The notes under the pieces: model-generated
Databases searched by the model: none
Seen by the model: only the letters and a program-made list of their open reading frames with translations
Told to the model about the DNA's origin: nothing
Shown here: positions 40,701 through 50,870 of the stretch, one piece after another
Layout: each line of letters begins with the position of its first letter
Numbering within the stretch: position 1 is the stretch's first letter
Assembly: GCF_905475395.1 (NCBI RefSeq)
Contig: NC_058337.1
Coordinates: 109,300,368-109,364,367, forward strand
From: Chrysoperla carnea
Taxonomy: Eukaryota > Arthropoda > Insecta > Neuroptera > Chrysopidae
Length of the DNA: 64,000 nucleotides
Direction: 5' to 3'
Translations under genes and position numbers: made by a program

Positions 40701-41360
40701 AAAATAAAATTTTAATATCTGGAAATTCTTTCATTTTGAAATTTTTTAGTGTTATTTTAAAAGGCACTCACTTAATATTCAAGCTTTGTCGAAACAACTT
40801 TACATGAAAACTTCAGAATATTTGAGCTTTAAATAACAGTATTAGGAAGTTTAACTACTTTGAAAGTTAAATATAAAGGCTGTTTCTTTTCACTTGAAAT
40901 AAGCACATAACTTATTAAGAAAAATGTTACGAACTAATTTGAATTTGACCTCTAGCTAAAAAACTAACTTTTTTTCGAAAACAAAATAGATTGAGCAAAA
41001 ATTTGATGCAAAATTATTATTTTCTTCTATTTTCGACATAGTAATTTTGCACGAAAGATTGCCAAGAGATAGTTTTCAATGACATAAAGTTGTAAAAAAA
41101 ATGGCAAAAGCATTTACCGTCTCTGTAAGGTACTATAAATTCTCAAAGTTGTCGATATTTAACACGCAGAAGATAGGAATCCTTACTGTTCAGTAGACAT
41201 TTTTGAACAATTTAATTCAATTTTTTATAGAAAATAACTTTGCAAACAAAACTAGATATATATAAATAAATAGAGCTGCTTGGAGCCTAAATAGGATTTA
41301 ATTTACCATGTTGTTTACGAATAAATAAAAAACAAAGATTATTTTTGGGTGGATATTTAG
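37800..41360. other. Intergenic DNA between oxidoreductase gene 3 and DDI1
   Basis: No supported gene. The lower-coordinate end of the DDI1 3' UTR should lie somewhere above 41.3 kb. A reverse-strand AATAAA (tttatt at 41492-41497) is one possible signal among several. Otherwise AT-rich with no clear repeats. Confidence 0.35.
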
Positions 41361-41367
41361 TCTAATC

Positions 41368-41412
41368 CAGAAGTGAATAGTACAAACGGCAATGTTGTAC
41401 AATTCACTTCTG
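41368..41412. repeat. Small inverted repeat, 18 bp arms
   Basis: cagaagtgaatagtacaa (41368-41385) pairs with ttgtacaattcacttctg (41395-41412) with one mismatch and a 9-base loop. It lies about 390 bp beyond the DDI1 stop codon, possibly in or near the 3' UTR. It may be a transcript hairpin or the fused ends of a short transposon. It is too short for a typical animal microRNA precursor. Confidence 0.6.
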
Positions 41413-41721
41413 TTCTGAGACCATGTGATGACTACTATAACGTGTTCACAGATGAGCAATATATGAAAGTGGGCGTTGCAGCGTTGGCAGATTTATTGCA
41501 CTAATACAACTACTATCTAGAAAGCTGCCTTCACTTTCTTGCTAAGATATCGAGTTGTCTTTCACTCTGATAGAAATACCTAAATTTCAAATGACCATTT
41601 TTTTAATGATATATATAATTAAGGGTTGCTTTTGTCAATTTTTTTAAAACAACTTTTGTAAGATTTACAAGAGAGTTGTAAACCAAATCATCCAAATGAC
41701 TTCATATTTTTTTTGGAAGCC

Positions 41722-41743
41722 AAAAAAAAAAAAAAAAAAAAAA
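41722..41743 (+). repeat. A22 homopolymer
   Basis: Uninterrupted run of 22 A on the + strand, 58 bp past the DDI1 stop codon. On the DDI1 transcript it would read as a U-run. Confidence 0.9.
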
Positions 41744-41800
41744 CACACAAAACAAAACGAAAACTTTCAATAAAATTTGTCCAATTTACCTGAGTATTCA

Positions 41801-44800
41801 TTAATATTTGAGCGATTTCGCAAAAAGTGCTGCAGTTGCTTGTGTCATATCTCCATTAAAATTACGTAATTCTGCAATTACTTGAGCTCGTGTAAATCCT
41901 AAGTCTACTAATTCCTTAACTTCTTTTTCACTGAATCGATCAGTGATTTTAATTTCCTGAGATGAATCACTTGAAGTTGATTGTGGTACATTATGATTTT
42001 GTGATGTTGATGAGGACGATGATGTTGATGTGTCTAAAATATTTTTAAATTATCCTATAAATAAATTGATTTTTATGGCACAGGGTTGTGGTAAGCAGTT
42101 TTGGAAGTTAATTGCAAAATTTAGGCATTATTTTTGATATATTCTACACGAAGTGGGCTTCTGCAGATAGACTAAGGGCCAACGTATATAATCACTCGAT
42201 CTTTTTATTAGATATATTTGGTGGTTGAAAAATACACATTTTTTAATGTGTGTAGTGCCAAATATTTCAAAGTGTCGCATTTTTATTGAACGCATGATAC
42301 TATGCATCTAAAAAGATTTTCCCATAAGGAAATACTGGAAAGCAAAAGTATACATGACTAGAACATAATCTTATTTATCGGGGATTATTATGTATCAGAT
42401 GACCTCAATTAACGATACGAGAACTCAATGTTTACTTAACTGGAACGAAAAATTAAGACAATTATCAAAATTGTAAATTTTATACCTTAAATTATAAAAG
42501 AAAAAACAGACATATTGGGTAAAGGTTTATTAGTAATGGTTAATACAATATAAAAATGGAGGTAAGAATACAAGGATATATAATTTAAAAAATTAGTCAA
42601 TATACAATCCTTTTTTTTTAAAAAAACGACTTCAATTATTCTTTTTATGTTTTTTTCCTAGAAATAAAAGATATTTGAAATTACTAAAATACACATTATA
42701 TCAAGCACAGGCAAGAGCACTTGGGCGAATTCAAATTGTTTTTGATTTTCCTAGTTCAGTTGAGTCGATTGCAACGAAATACCAACACATGGAACAAAAG
42801 TGGCACAAAAGTAAAAATAGCCAAGAAATTTACTTTTCAAACGGTTAATTTTTTTAACAATAAAAACACAGGCCGTGGACCGATAAACTGAATTGAATGT
42901 AATAAATCAATTTACTATTTAAAATTTTGTGTAATGTTTTTGAATTTATAAGTAAAACAGGATTTTCTTAAATTAACGATTTTAATCAAGGGACAAAGGC
43001 TTAAAGGTTAGAAGATCTAAGTTTATAGCCTATCATTTTTTTAAATAATAGGCTATGGAAACACTAGAGTATTTAAAGGTTATGGAAAATAAACCTATTT
43101 TTTTCACCTGATTACTAAGTTGGCACTAATCAGTGTCTGTTTACAGGCGACAAATTAGTAAGATATATTTGAAACATAGCCCAGGGAGAGAATACGTCAA
43201 AATTAACTTTGACTAAAAATGGTCGCCATATTCCTGCACAGCAAATAATTTAAATTCTAGATTGTATATGTATAGTATAAAAGAAATGACAGCCGCACAA
43301 AAATTATAAACCGAGTTTGTGGACAATGTATTAGTATCTCGTTTTTTCTCTATTGTTTCTCCCAAATATATTGATTTGTACTACTACCAATGAAAGAATT
43401 TATCGTCTAATAAACATAAATATGTACTTTACAATTTAAAAACGTTAGCCAATTATAAAAACAGTTAAATGATATCATCTGCATTCCCGAACATTTTTCA
43501 TGATTTCATTTCGAATTTATTTAGATAAAAAATAAACAAATGAAAGACTAGAATCAAGTTCGTAACTACAATGTCCATAATAAGGTTTAATTCAGTCGCT
43601 AATAAGTCGCAAATGAGTTGTACATACGTTATTTTGTTTTGGGATTATCATTGCCTTAATATTAACTTGTTAGTAACATAAAACTTACTTTGTTGACTAT
43701 TTCGAATGGCAGTTCTAAGGTCTTCATCAGCTATGTCATCATCAGATGCACCTGTTAAACGTGCACACTCTGGTAGCTCACGTTCGGATAAAAATTGTGT
43801 TTCAGTTCCAGTGGTTCCAATACGTAACACATTCGTTTTCAAATCTATACAACACTGATGTCTTTTTAACATATCTAAACCAAGTAACATATCCATTGGC
43901 TGTTCTTCAAGCACCGAAAAACTAGTTGTTAAATAATCGCTTTCAATTTGTATTTGAACCATATGAATACGTCCAATAATTTTTTGTACACCAACCCCTT
44001 TGGCAATACCTGCCCATCTTGTATCTACGAGTCTCATTATATTACATCTTTCAGCGCATGCCGCTGACATAATTGTAGTTTGAGCCCCAGAATCAATAAA
44101 AGCTTTTACTGGAAAGCCATTTACACGGCAGTTTATGTATAACATTACAACAGTACCAAAAGTTTCTGGATTATATTCCATAGCAGCTTCCATATTTGCT
44201 TCGATATTTTTTTGTCGAATCTCTTCGGCAATTAATCGTTGCGCTTCCGTATCAAACGGATGTGCATTCATCATACGTAATCGTTGTTTTTCACGTTCTT
44301 GTCGAGCTGCTACTTGTTCTTTTAAAACTTTCGCAAAACGATCTAAAAAAGTTAAGATATTAAATAAAAATCTTCTACGATCTAAATGCACCAAATTTTA
44401 ACCCTCAATTCAGCAGTTTGCAAATTCCGCATGGTGAGAACATCAGAATGTGTAATAAATTACGATGTCTCGTAATTTTAATAACTGTATGTATTTTAAA
44501 ACTGAATTCAGCCAAGTAAGCTTTATTTGCGAGACATCAATCATGAATATCGAAAAATCTATCAGATTTACATGGCACAATATATCCCTGGAAACTTGAA
44601 CCGCGTTAAGCATCGAAAGATATAATTTGTTGAATAGCCAAGATGTGGTTTTTCGTGTTTTCAAACTAATTTTGTCATATGTAAGTTATACAAAAATTGA
44701 ACAATTAATATTTTCTGAAAGGGCAGTTTCTTAGTTCATATACGATTATCAATGTAAACTAAGTTTTTAAAGGTTCAAAAAAGGGATGATTGGGTTATAA

Positions 44801-45443
44801 GATTATAATATATTATAAAATAGGACTCACCAATATTTCCAGACAACAATGCATCTGCTAGCCGTGGATTATTTTGTTTTAGTAAGGCTAATTGGTCAGG
44901 ATTGGCTAAAAACATTTCACGTATCATTACAGGATCATCTTGCAATGAATTAGAAGAGGCAGCAGTTGGTTGTGGCTGTGGTTGTTGTTGTGCTCTGGAA
45001 TCCATAGCTTGTGGAACCTGAATTCCACTAAAATCTAGTGAAAGATCTGAAATGATATTATTTTAGCTGAACATTAACCAAATCAAATTTTGTCTGCCGA
45101 AAAAAAAAAATATTGACGTTCTTTGAAATCAAACAAATTTAATTTGTTTATGCAAAACTATTGTTCTTAGTTACTAATATTCATATTTACCATCAGCCAT
45201 TGCTAAATTCGAAGCTGAATTCATAATATGTTGTAAAATAACCACATCTCCATCCTTGATACCATGTGCTTTCATAGATTTTTTATCATCAATCAAAGGC
45301 CTGCCGTCGAACACAATCATTAATTCAGGTGCTGGTACACCTGATTCTACTTCGCAAAATGCTTTGAAATTTTCTAATTCTAAATCTTCTGATACATCCA
45401 GCACAAATATATCATCCGATAAAGTAGTCACCGTTACTTTCAT
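41801..45443 (-). CDS. Ddi1: DDI1/Rngo-type ubiquitin receptor and retroviral-like aspartyl protease
   Basis: Proteasome shuttle and protease. Family members bind ubiquitinated substrates and, in animals, process NRF1/Skn-1-type transcription factors; the fly orthologue is Rngo. Four exons on the - strand are 45191-45443, 44831-45046, 43689-44342 and 41801-42033, all GT-AG and in phase, giving 451 residues (the fly protein is of similar size). The N-terminal ubiquitin-like domain is about residues 1-75. A Gln/Pro-rich linker leads to the helical domain ([20 protein letters not shown]). An Arg/Glu/Lys-rich helix follows. The protease domain begins near 216, with catalytic Asp240 in [12 protein letters not shown] and the second conserved block [20 protein letters not shown] Ser/Thr-rich linker (375-400) precedes a UBA domain (about 404-447, with LVDLGF and a final FAKSLKY). 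All catalytic and binding blocks are intact. The start is the first ATG, giving a normal UBL start. It is convergent with the oxidoreductase cluster, and no functional link is evident. Confidence 0.95.
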
Positions 45444-47632
45444 TTTGAATTCTCAAAAACGAAATGGTAATGTTAAAACAACACAATAAATTTATACACA
45501 TATGTAAAATGTACGTGTTGTTTTGTTAGTGTCAAACACAGCTCAGCATAAAACGAACTCCGCCATTATTGTTTATCAGCTGACACTACGGTGTCACTAG
45601 TCTCGCATATTGTACAAAAAGGGGATCCTGTATTTCGTTTAAAAATTTTTTATTTTATTATAAAATTTTCGTATATGAATTCTATGAGAATGGGTATAAT
45701 GATAAATTGTTTGAATTTAAAGACGCACACTTTGATGCTTTTTGATGTAAAATGTTTAAAAGGTAATATTTTTTTGTTCAAGTTTGTCAATATTTTAAAA
45801 ACTGTAGGTACTCTCAATTCAAAAAAAAGTAATTTCATGATAAAAATTGACAATACGTATTTCAAAAAGTGTAACGCAAAAATATTTTCTATAATATAAT
45901 TACCAGAAAATATATTTCTTACAAAATTGCAAGTGCTATTATGTTATTTATATATTTTATCGTTCCACAATATACATGCTTTAATGTAATATATTAAAAA
46001 TCAATTACTTCTCAATTTTCTTGAGACATATTATTTCAAACATTTATAATATATAGTACATTCCAATCATTTTAAGCAATTAAAATATCGTCTTTTAGAA
46101 GTGGAAATACATGTTTTACTGGTTGAAAATATTATATTACAACTTCACAAAGTAGTTTTTACAAAAATAAAACAATATTGTCTATAAAATATGAGTATCT
46201 AGTTCTCTTCCTTTAACCTTTAAAATATTAATATTGAGTTTGCAAACAATGAAATAATTAGGAACTGTCGTTTAATTATACAGCAATAGATTTAGAAAAA
46301 AAAATCGAGAAGGAATTTAGCAAAGCATGCTATGGAAGGGATACTTGCAAAAATATGCCTGCTAATTTCTTAGGAATAGTGACAGATTTGAATTTCGATT
46401 CAAACTTGATAAAATCCTCTATGACCTCGCTGTGTTGTGGGCTGTGAAGTACCTACGTTTTTGAAAGACACAACCGCATATACCTTTCTTCTAAAAAGTC
46501 TTCTCACATTTTCTCAGTAACCAGCTAACATTTCCGAAATGGAAGATAACAATGCCGTCAAATTCTTCTTCACAGATTTGAATCGTGTGTGGAAAGTTCC
46601 TTTGAACATTATCGCTCGACTGTTCGAATTAAGTCGGAAGCTGCCATCTTAAAATACCCGAATGATAACGCATGCTCAATAACTCTATCAGTATATTTTA
46701 AATTTAGAAGATTGAAATTTTTCAATAAAATATTTTCGAAGTTTTCACATCAGTTTGGGCTACTGAGAAAGCGTGGAACACTTTAAAAAAAATGTCTGTA
46801 ACTGTACGTTTATAATTAATCGTCATGTCGTAATCTTGTGAAAGAAAACTTGACAAACAAAGAATTTTCTATTTTTGTAAAAAGTGTATCTTTTGTTTTA
46901 TTTTATATAAAATATACTTTCAAGTGTAGGTACACATGCAAACAGTATGTTTCTGTATTCACTAACTAATTTATAAAAATATATCTTATGTTTCAAAAAA
47001 TATTAAAAGTTTTATTTTTTTGAAATTTCCTTTTAAAAATTACCTACACATTTTCAAGTTATAAATCTGAACCATGTTTTAACGTTTTATTCATATTTAA
47101 TATGACTCAGCTCATATTAGTTAGTCTAGGAGGTACCTATGAGTAAACGCCCTAAAAAATAATACATAGAAATCTGTATAAAATTTAATTAGGAGAATTT
47201 GCATAGCCTAAGTAAATTTTCTCAACTACCGCAAAATGTTTGGACAATATTAAACCGCATTCAACAGGGAGCTGAAGGAGGATAAAACAAAATTTTCGAT
47301 TTCGATTCCCGAAAAAATTTTCAAAAAACAAAAATTGAAAGTAAAATTTAGAATAATCGATAAAAAATTACGCAAAATTTGAATTTATTAGTTTTCTCGA
47401 TCGAAATTCAAAAGTAATAGGTATAAGCCTAGGAAAAAAATGTTTCCAATTTTTTTTAATTGGCTTTCATTTAAGAAAAAAAGAAACTGATTTTCATTTG
47501 ACCATGAAACTGTCTAATTACAAAAAAAAAAAAACGTTATACCGGAATTGAATATCCCTCAATAAATAGCGCAACTTTTGTACGAAAAGTTTTTGCACTC
47601 CCTAGAACAAAAATGAAATGTCGCATTCACAT
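45444..47632. other. DDI1 upstream region and intergenic DNA
   Basis: The first 150 bp should hold the DDI1 promoter and leader. It is slightly GC-richer (near 45540-45600), but no TATA box is placed where expected. No gene follows: the 102-residue frame at 45591-45899 is Phe/Lys/Ile-rich and looks random. Confidence 0.35.
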
Positions 47633-47643
47633 AACCAATTTAG

Positions 47644-47832
47644 GTTAGGGTAGGTTAGGTTATGTTAAATTGACTGCTCACGCGAGACAAACTTGGGCCT
47701 TACTACACCAACCCATTACCACCATTAATTAAATTAATTTTTTTGTAGTGACGGCGGGAATCGAATTCGCTACCCTAGGAATACCGCGAAAGGAATTGGT
47801 TATGCTTTAACCAATTGAGCTTCTAGGGTCGA
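47644..47832 (-). mobile_element. tRNA-derived SINE with 11 bp target-site duplication
   Basis: A 189 bp element read on the - strand. The head contains an A-box-like agctcaattggttaaagca (A box at 47811-47821) and a B-box-like attcgattcc (about 47757-47766), spaced as in a tRNA. The body follows, then a tail of CCTAA-like repeats (written on the + strand as ttagggtaggttaggtta). The direct repeat aaccaatttag flanks it exactly at 47633-47643 and 47833-47843, a perfect target-site duplication, which indicates retroposition and fairly recent insertion. It needs polymerase III transcription and a partner LINE for movement. Confidence 0.85.
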
Positions 47833-47843
47833 AACCAATTTAG

Positions 47844-48932
47844 TGAGATGTTGATCCCTGAAAAAAAATATTTGGCTTTTTTGTTAAAAAATTAATGTTT
47901 GGCTTTTTTGTAAAAAAAAAAAAAAAACAGTTGGCTCTCTTAATTTTATACAAAATAAAATTATAAATATATTCTATAATACCATCTCGTAGATTTCTTG
48001 GGTACCAGTTCTACATAAACCAAGCAACGCTTTGTACAAATGACATTACTAAATAGGTAATGCCATCTCGTGGATAAAATACCAAACAAAGCTTAAATAA
48101 ACTTTGTTATTTTTATGATTTTTAAGAGTTGATTTTTATTCATACCTCCTAGACTAAATGAATTTACTGCGGTGATAGGCTTATTACAATAACAATACTT
48201 GGCAATGCCTTTATAAGTACAAATCAACTAAATTATGTATTATACCTAAATCAATTATAATGGCTCTTGTGTTGCTTTATTTTTTATTGTTGGGAATGTG
48301 GTCAATACATTCAAGTTGAATGACTTGATGACAAAATGAAAAATATATATTTATTATTATTCTTAATTTGTTTAAAACGTTTATTTCATATTAAATGACC
48401 TAATAAAGAGTGGCGTTATTTTTTAGCCCACAAACTCTTCGTGTTTTAAGACGCTCTTAAAAACAAGTCGCGAACAAATTATAATTATTTAACAAAAATT
48501 GTGAATTTTAAAAATGGTAGTATTTCTTTTCTTATTCATTAGAGACTAATTTTCAATAAATTGTCTGGGAATTTGTAATTTTTATTTTATTGTATAGAAG
48601 TCTAGGTTTGAAATGAGTATTGTTTGCTTATCTATCCCTAAGCCATATTCACCATGCCAAATAGCTTTATCCGGCCTTCTTTCATCTTAACTGCGTCGTT
48701 TTAGCTGGAGAGCATCTGATTTTTGCCGAGAAAAACTTAACATCTTGTTGAACTTAATTGTGAAATCCTTTAAAGTAATTTATTTAATTATAAGTGTAAT
48801 TGAATATAATGTACTTTCCCGCGCTTCCACGAATATACATATTTTTTACAATAACCATGGGGAAAAGTGGATAATTTTAAATTCCTGGAAATAATAACTA
48901 CATATCCTGATAAAAATAACATTAAAATAAAA
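47844..48932. other. Non-coding stretch with A/T-run repeats
   Basis: Near 47868-47935 the word ttggcttttttgt occurs twice, each before an A-run, and ttggct a third time. The phrase taccatctcgtaga at about 47979 recurs as tgccatctcgtgga at about 48060. No gene seen. Confidence 0.4.
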
Positions 48933-49370
48933 ATGTATGCGTCAGTCCAAAACTAACAGCGTCAAAAGTGAAACTTTTTATGTAATTCAAAAACTGTCAA
49001 TGAGTGTACAAAAAAATACATTGCAGCAAAGAAAAATTGACTGGAAATTATAATAAAAATGATTTATAATAAAAATCAAGATAAATCTACAGACTATCCC
49101 CAATTAATTACTACGGAAGTTTCACTCGTACGCACTATTATTTACATATACATAAAACTATATACATATACGTACAAGTGAAACTTCAGTAGTAATTAAT
49201 TCGGGATAGTCTGTAGATTTTTCTTGATTTTTATTATAAATCATTTTTATTATAATTTCCAGTCAATTTTTCTTTGCTGGAATGTATTTTTTTGTACACT
49301 CATTGACAGTTTTTGAATTACATAAAAAGTTTCACTTTTGACGCTGTTAGTTTTGGACTGACGCATACAT
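48933..49370. repeat. 438 bp palindrome, copy 1
   Basis: Near-perfect inverted repeat centred at about 49151. It begins atgtatgcgtcagtcc and ends with the complement ggactgacgcatacat. The arms are about 210 bp with an AT-rich centre (tacatatacat / tatacatatacgta). A few differences are visible between arms (tccccaatt versus aattcggga, cgtacgc versus cgtac). Non-coding. It resembles a MITE or foldback transposon. It contains four copies of AAGTGAAACTT or its complement. Confidence 0.92.
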
Positions 49371-49430
49371 TTTTTGTATCTTCATTGACAATAACTGAGA
49401 ATAAAAACAATATACAGATAACAACAAAAA

Positions 49431-49868
49431 ATGTATGCGTCAGTCCAAAACTAACAGCGTCAAAAGTGAAACTTTTTATGTAATTCAAAAACTGTCAATG
49501 AGTGTACAAAAAAATACATTGCAGCAAAGAAAAATTGACTGGAAATTATAATAAAAATGATTTATAATAAAAATCAAGAAAAATCTACAGACTATCCCGA
49601 ATTAATTACTACGGAAGTTTCACTCGTACGTACTATTATTTACATATACATAAAACTATATACATATACGTACAAGTGAAACTTCCGTAGTAATTAATTC
49701 GGGATAGTCTGTAGATTTTTCTTGATTTTTATTATAAATCATTTTTATTATAATTTCCAGTCAATTTTTCTTTGCTGGAATGTATTTTTTTGTACACTCA
49801 TTGACAGTTTTTGAATTACATAAAAAGTTTCACTTTTGACGCTGTTAGTTTTGGACTGACGCATACAT
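49431..49868. repeat. 438 bp palindrome, copy 2
   Basis: Direct duplicate of 48933-49370 with a 498 bp period. The 60 bp spacer between copies contains cttcattgacaataactgag, and the same phrase follows copy 2, so the duplicated unit is palindrome plus spacer. Only a few substitutions separate the copies. Copy 2 arms match each other better (both now read gaattaattactacggaag or its complement), suggesting arm-to-arm gene conversion. Confidence 0.92.
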
Positions 49869-49951
49869 TTTTTGTATCTTCATTGACAATAACTGAGAAT
49901 AAAAACAATATTAAAAAATTTTTAATATGAAATAATTTAATAGACATATAC

Positions 49952-49971
49952 ATATATATATATATATATAT
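49952..49971. repeat. TA dinucleotide microsatellite
   Basis: About ten uninterrupted TA units between the palindrome pair and the compound repeat. Confidence 0.9.
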
Positions 49972-50114
49972 TACATATACATAAACATTCTACATTAAGA
50001 AAAGAACTTTATAAGTAAAAAGTTTCACTTTAATAATTAATATGACTTATGTTAATGAATCACAGATTCAAATATCTTTATCTGCACTGTCATTTTTATT
50101 TGGCAAAATAGAAA

Positions 50115-50864
50115 TAATTGGCTTATAACATTTAATAAATAAAGATCGACATATAAGATTTAAATGTAATTGGCTTATAACATTTAATAAATAAAGATCG
50201 ACATATAAGATTTAAATGTAAGTAGGTTTGAACTATCCTTGTTTAATAAAAGATATAAATGTAAGTAGGTTTGAACTATCCTTGTTTAATAAATAAATGG
50301 TATATGTACAGTTATCAAGTCCCACGGCCTCTCTCTCTCACTCTGCTGGAGTAAATGGTAATAAGAAAGAGACAAGGAGTTTAACAGTTTGTTAGCTTGT
50401 TAGCTTGTTAGCTCTATGAGTTAACTCTCATGACAAAACGCTAGTGTCCCATAACAAGTTTCACTTCAATAATAGATATACAGATAACAACAAATAATAG
50501 AGAATAAAAACAATATACAGAAAACAATATATACAGATAACATTTAATAAATAAATAAAGATCGACATATAAGATTTAAATGTAAGTAGGTTTGAACTAT
50601 CCTTGTTTAATAAAAACGCTAGTGTCCCATAAAAAGTTTCACTTTAATAACATTTAATAAATAAAGATCGACATATAAGATTTAAATGTAAGTAGGTTTG
50701 AACTATCCTTGTTTAATAAATAAATGGTATATGTACAGTTATCACTCTGCTGGAGTAAATGGTAATAAGAAAGAGACAAGGAGTTTAACAGTTTGTTAGC
50801 TTGTTAGCTCTACGAGTTAACTCTCATGACAAAACGCTAGTGTCCCATAAAAAGTTTCACTTCA
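50115..50864 (+). repeat. Compound tandem repeat with nested units
   Basis: A 52 bp unit starting taattggcttataacattt repeats at 50115 and 50167. A 43 bp unit with gtaagtaggtttgaactatc repeats at 50218 and 50261. A 9 bp ttagcttgt repeats near 50392-50412. The larger module (agatcgacatataag, gtaagtaggtttgaactatc, ctctgctggagtaaatgg, aaaacgctagtgtcccataa, aaagtttcac) recurs whole or in part three times, its copies ending near 50466, 50644 and 50862. Each module ends in AAGTTTCACTT, the word also found in the neighbouring palindromes. No coding content. Confidence 0.85.
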
Positions 50865-50870
50865 AAAAAA

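Noticed and set aside
43648-44394. The 248-residue frame as a retroviral or retrotransposon protease gene
   Set aside because: It is exon 3 of DDI1: splice sites are in phase with UBL, helical and UBA exons, and the [13 protein letters not shown] block is DDI1-specific.
44443-44664. 73-residue frame on the DDI1 strand as an extra exon
   Set aside because: It lies inside intron 2, and the flanking exons already join in phase across a typical DDI1 sequence.
49431-49868. Regularly spaced repeats that might suggest a CRISPR array
   Set aside because: The units are 438 bp palindromes with a 498 bp period, not short repeats with unique spacers, and the DNA is clearly nuclear eukaryotic.
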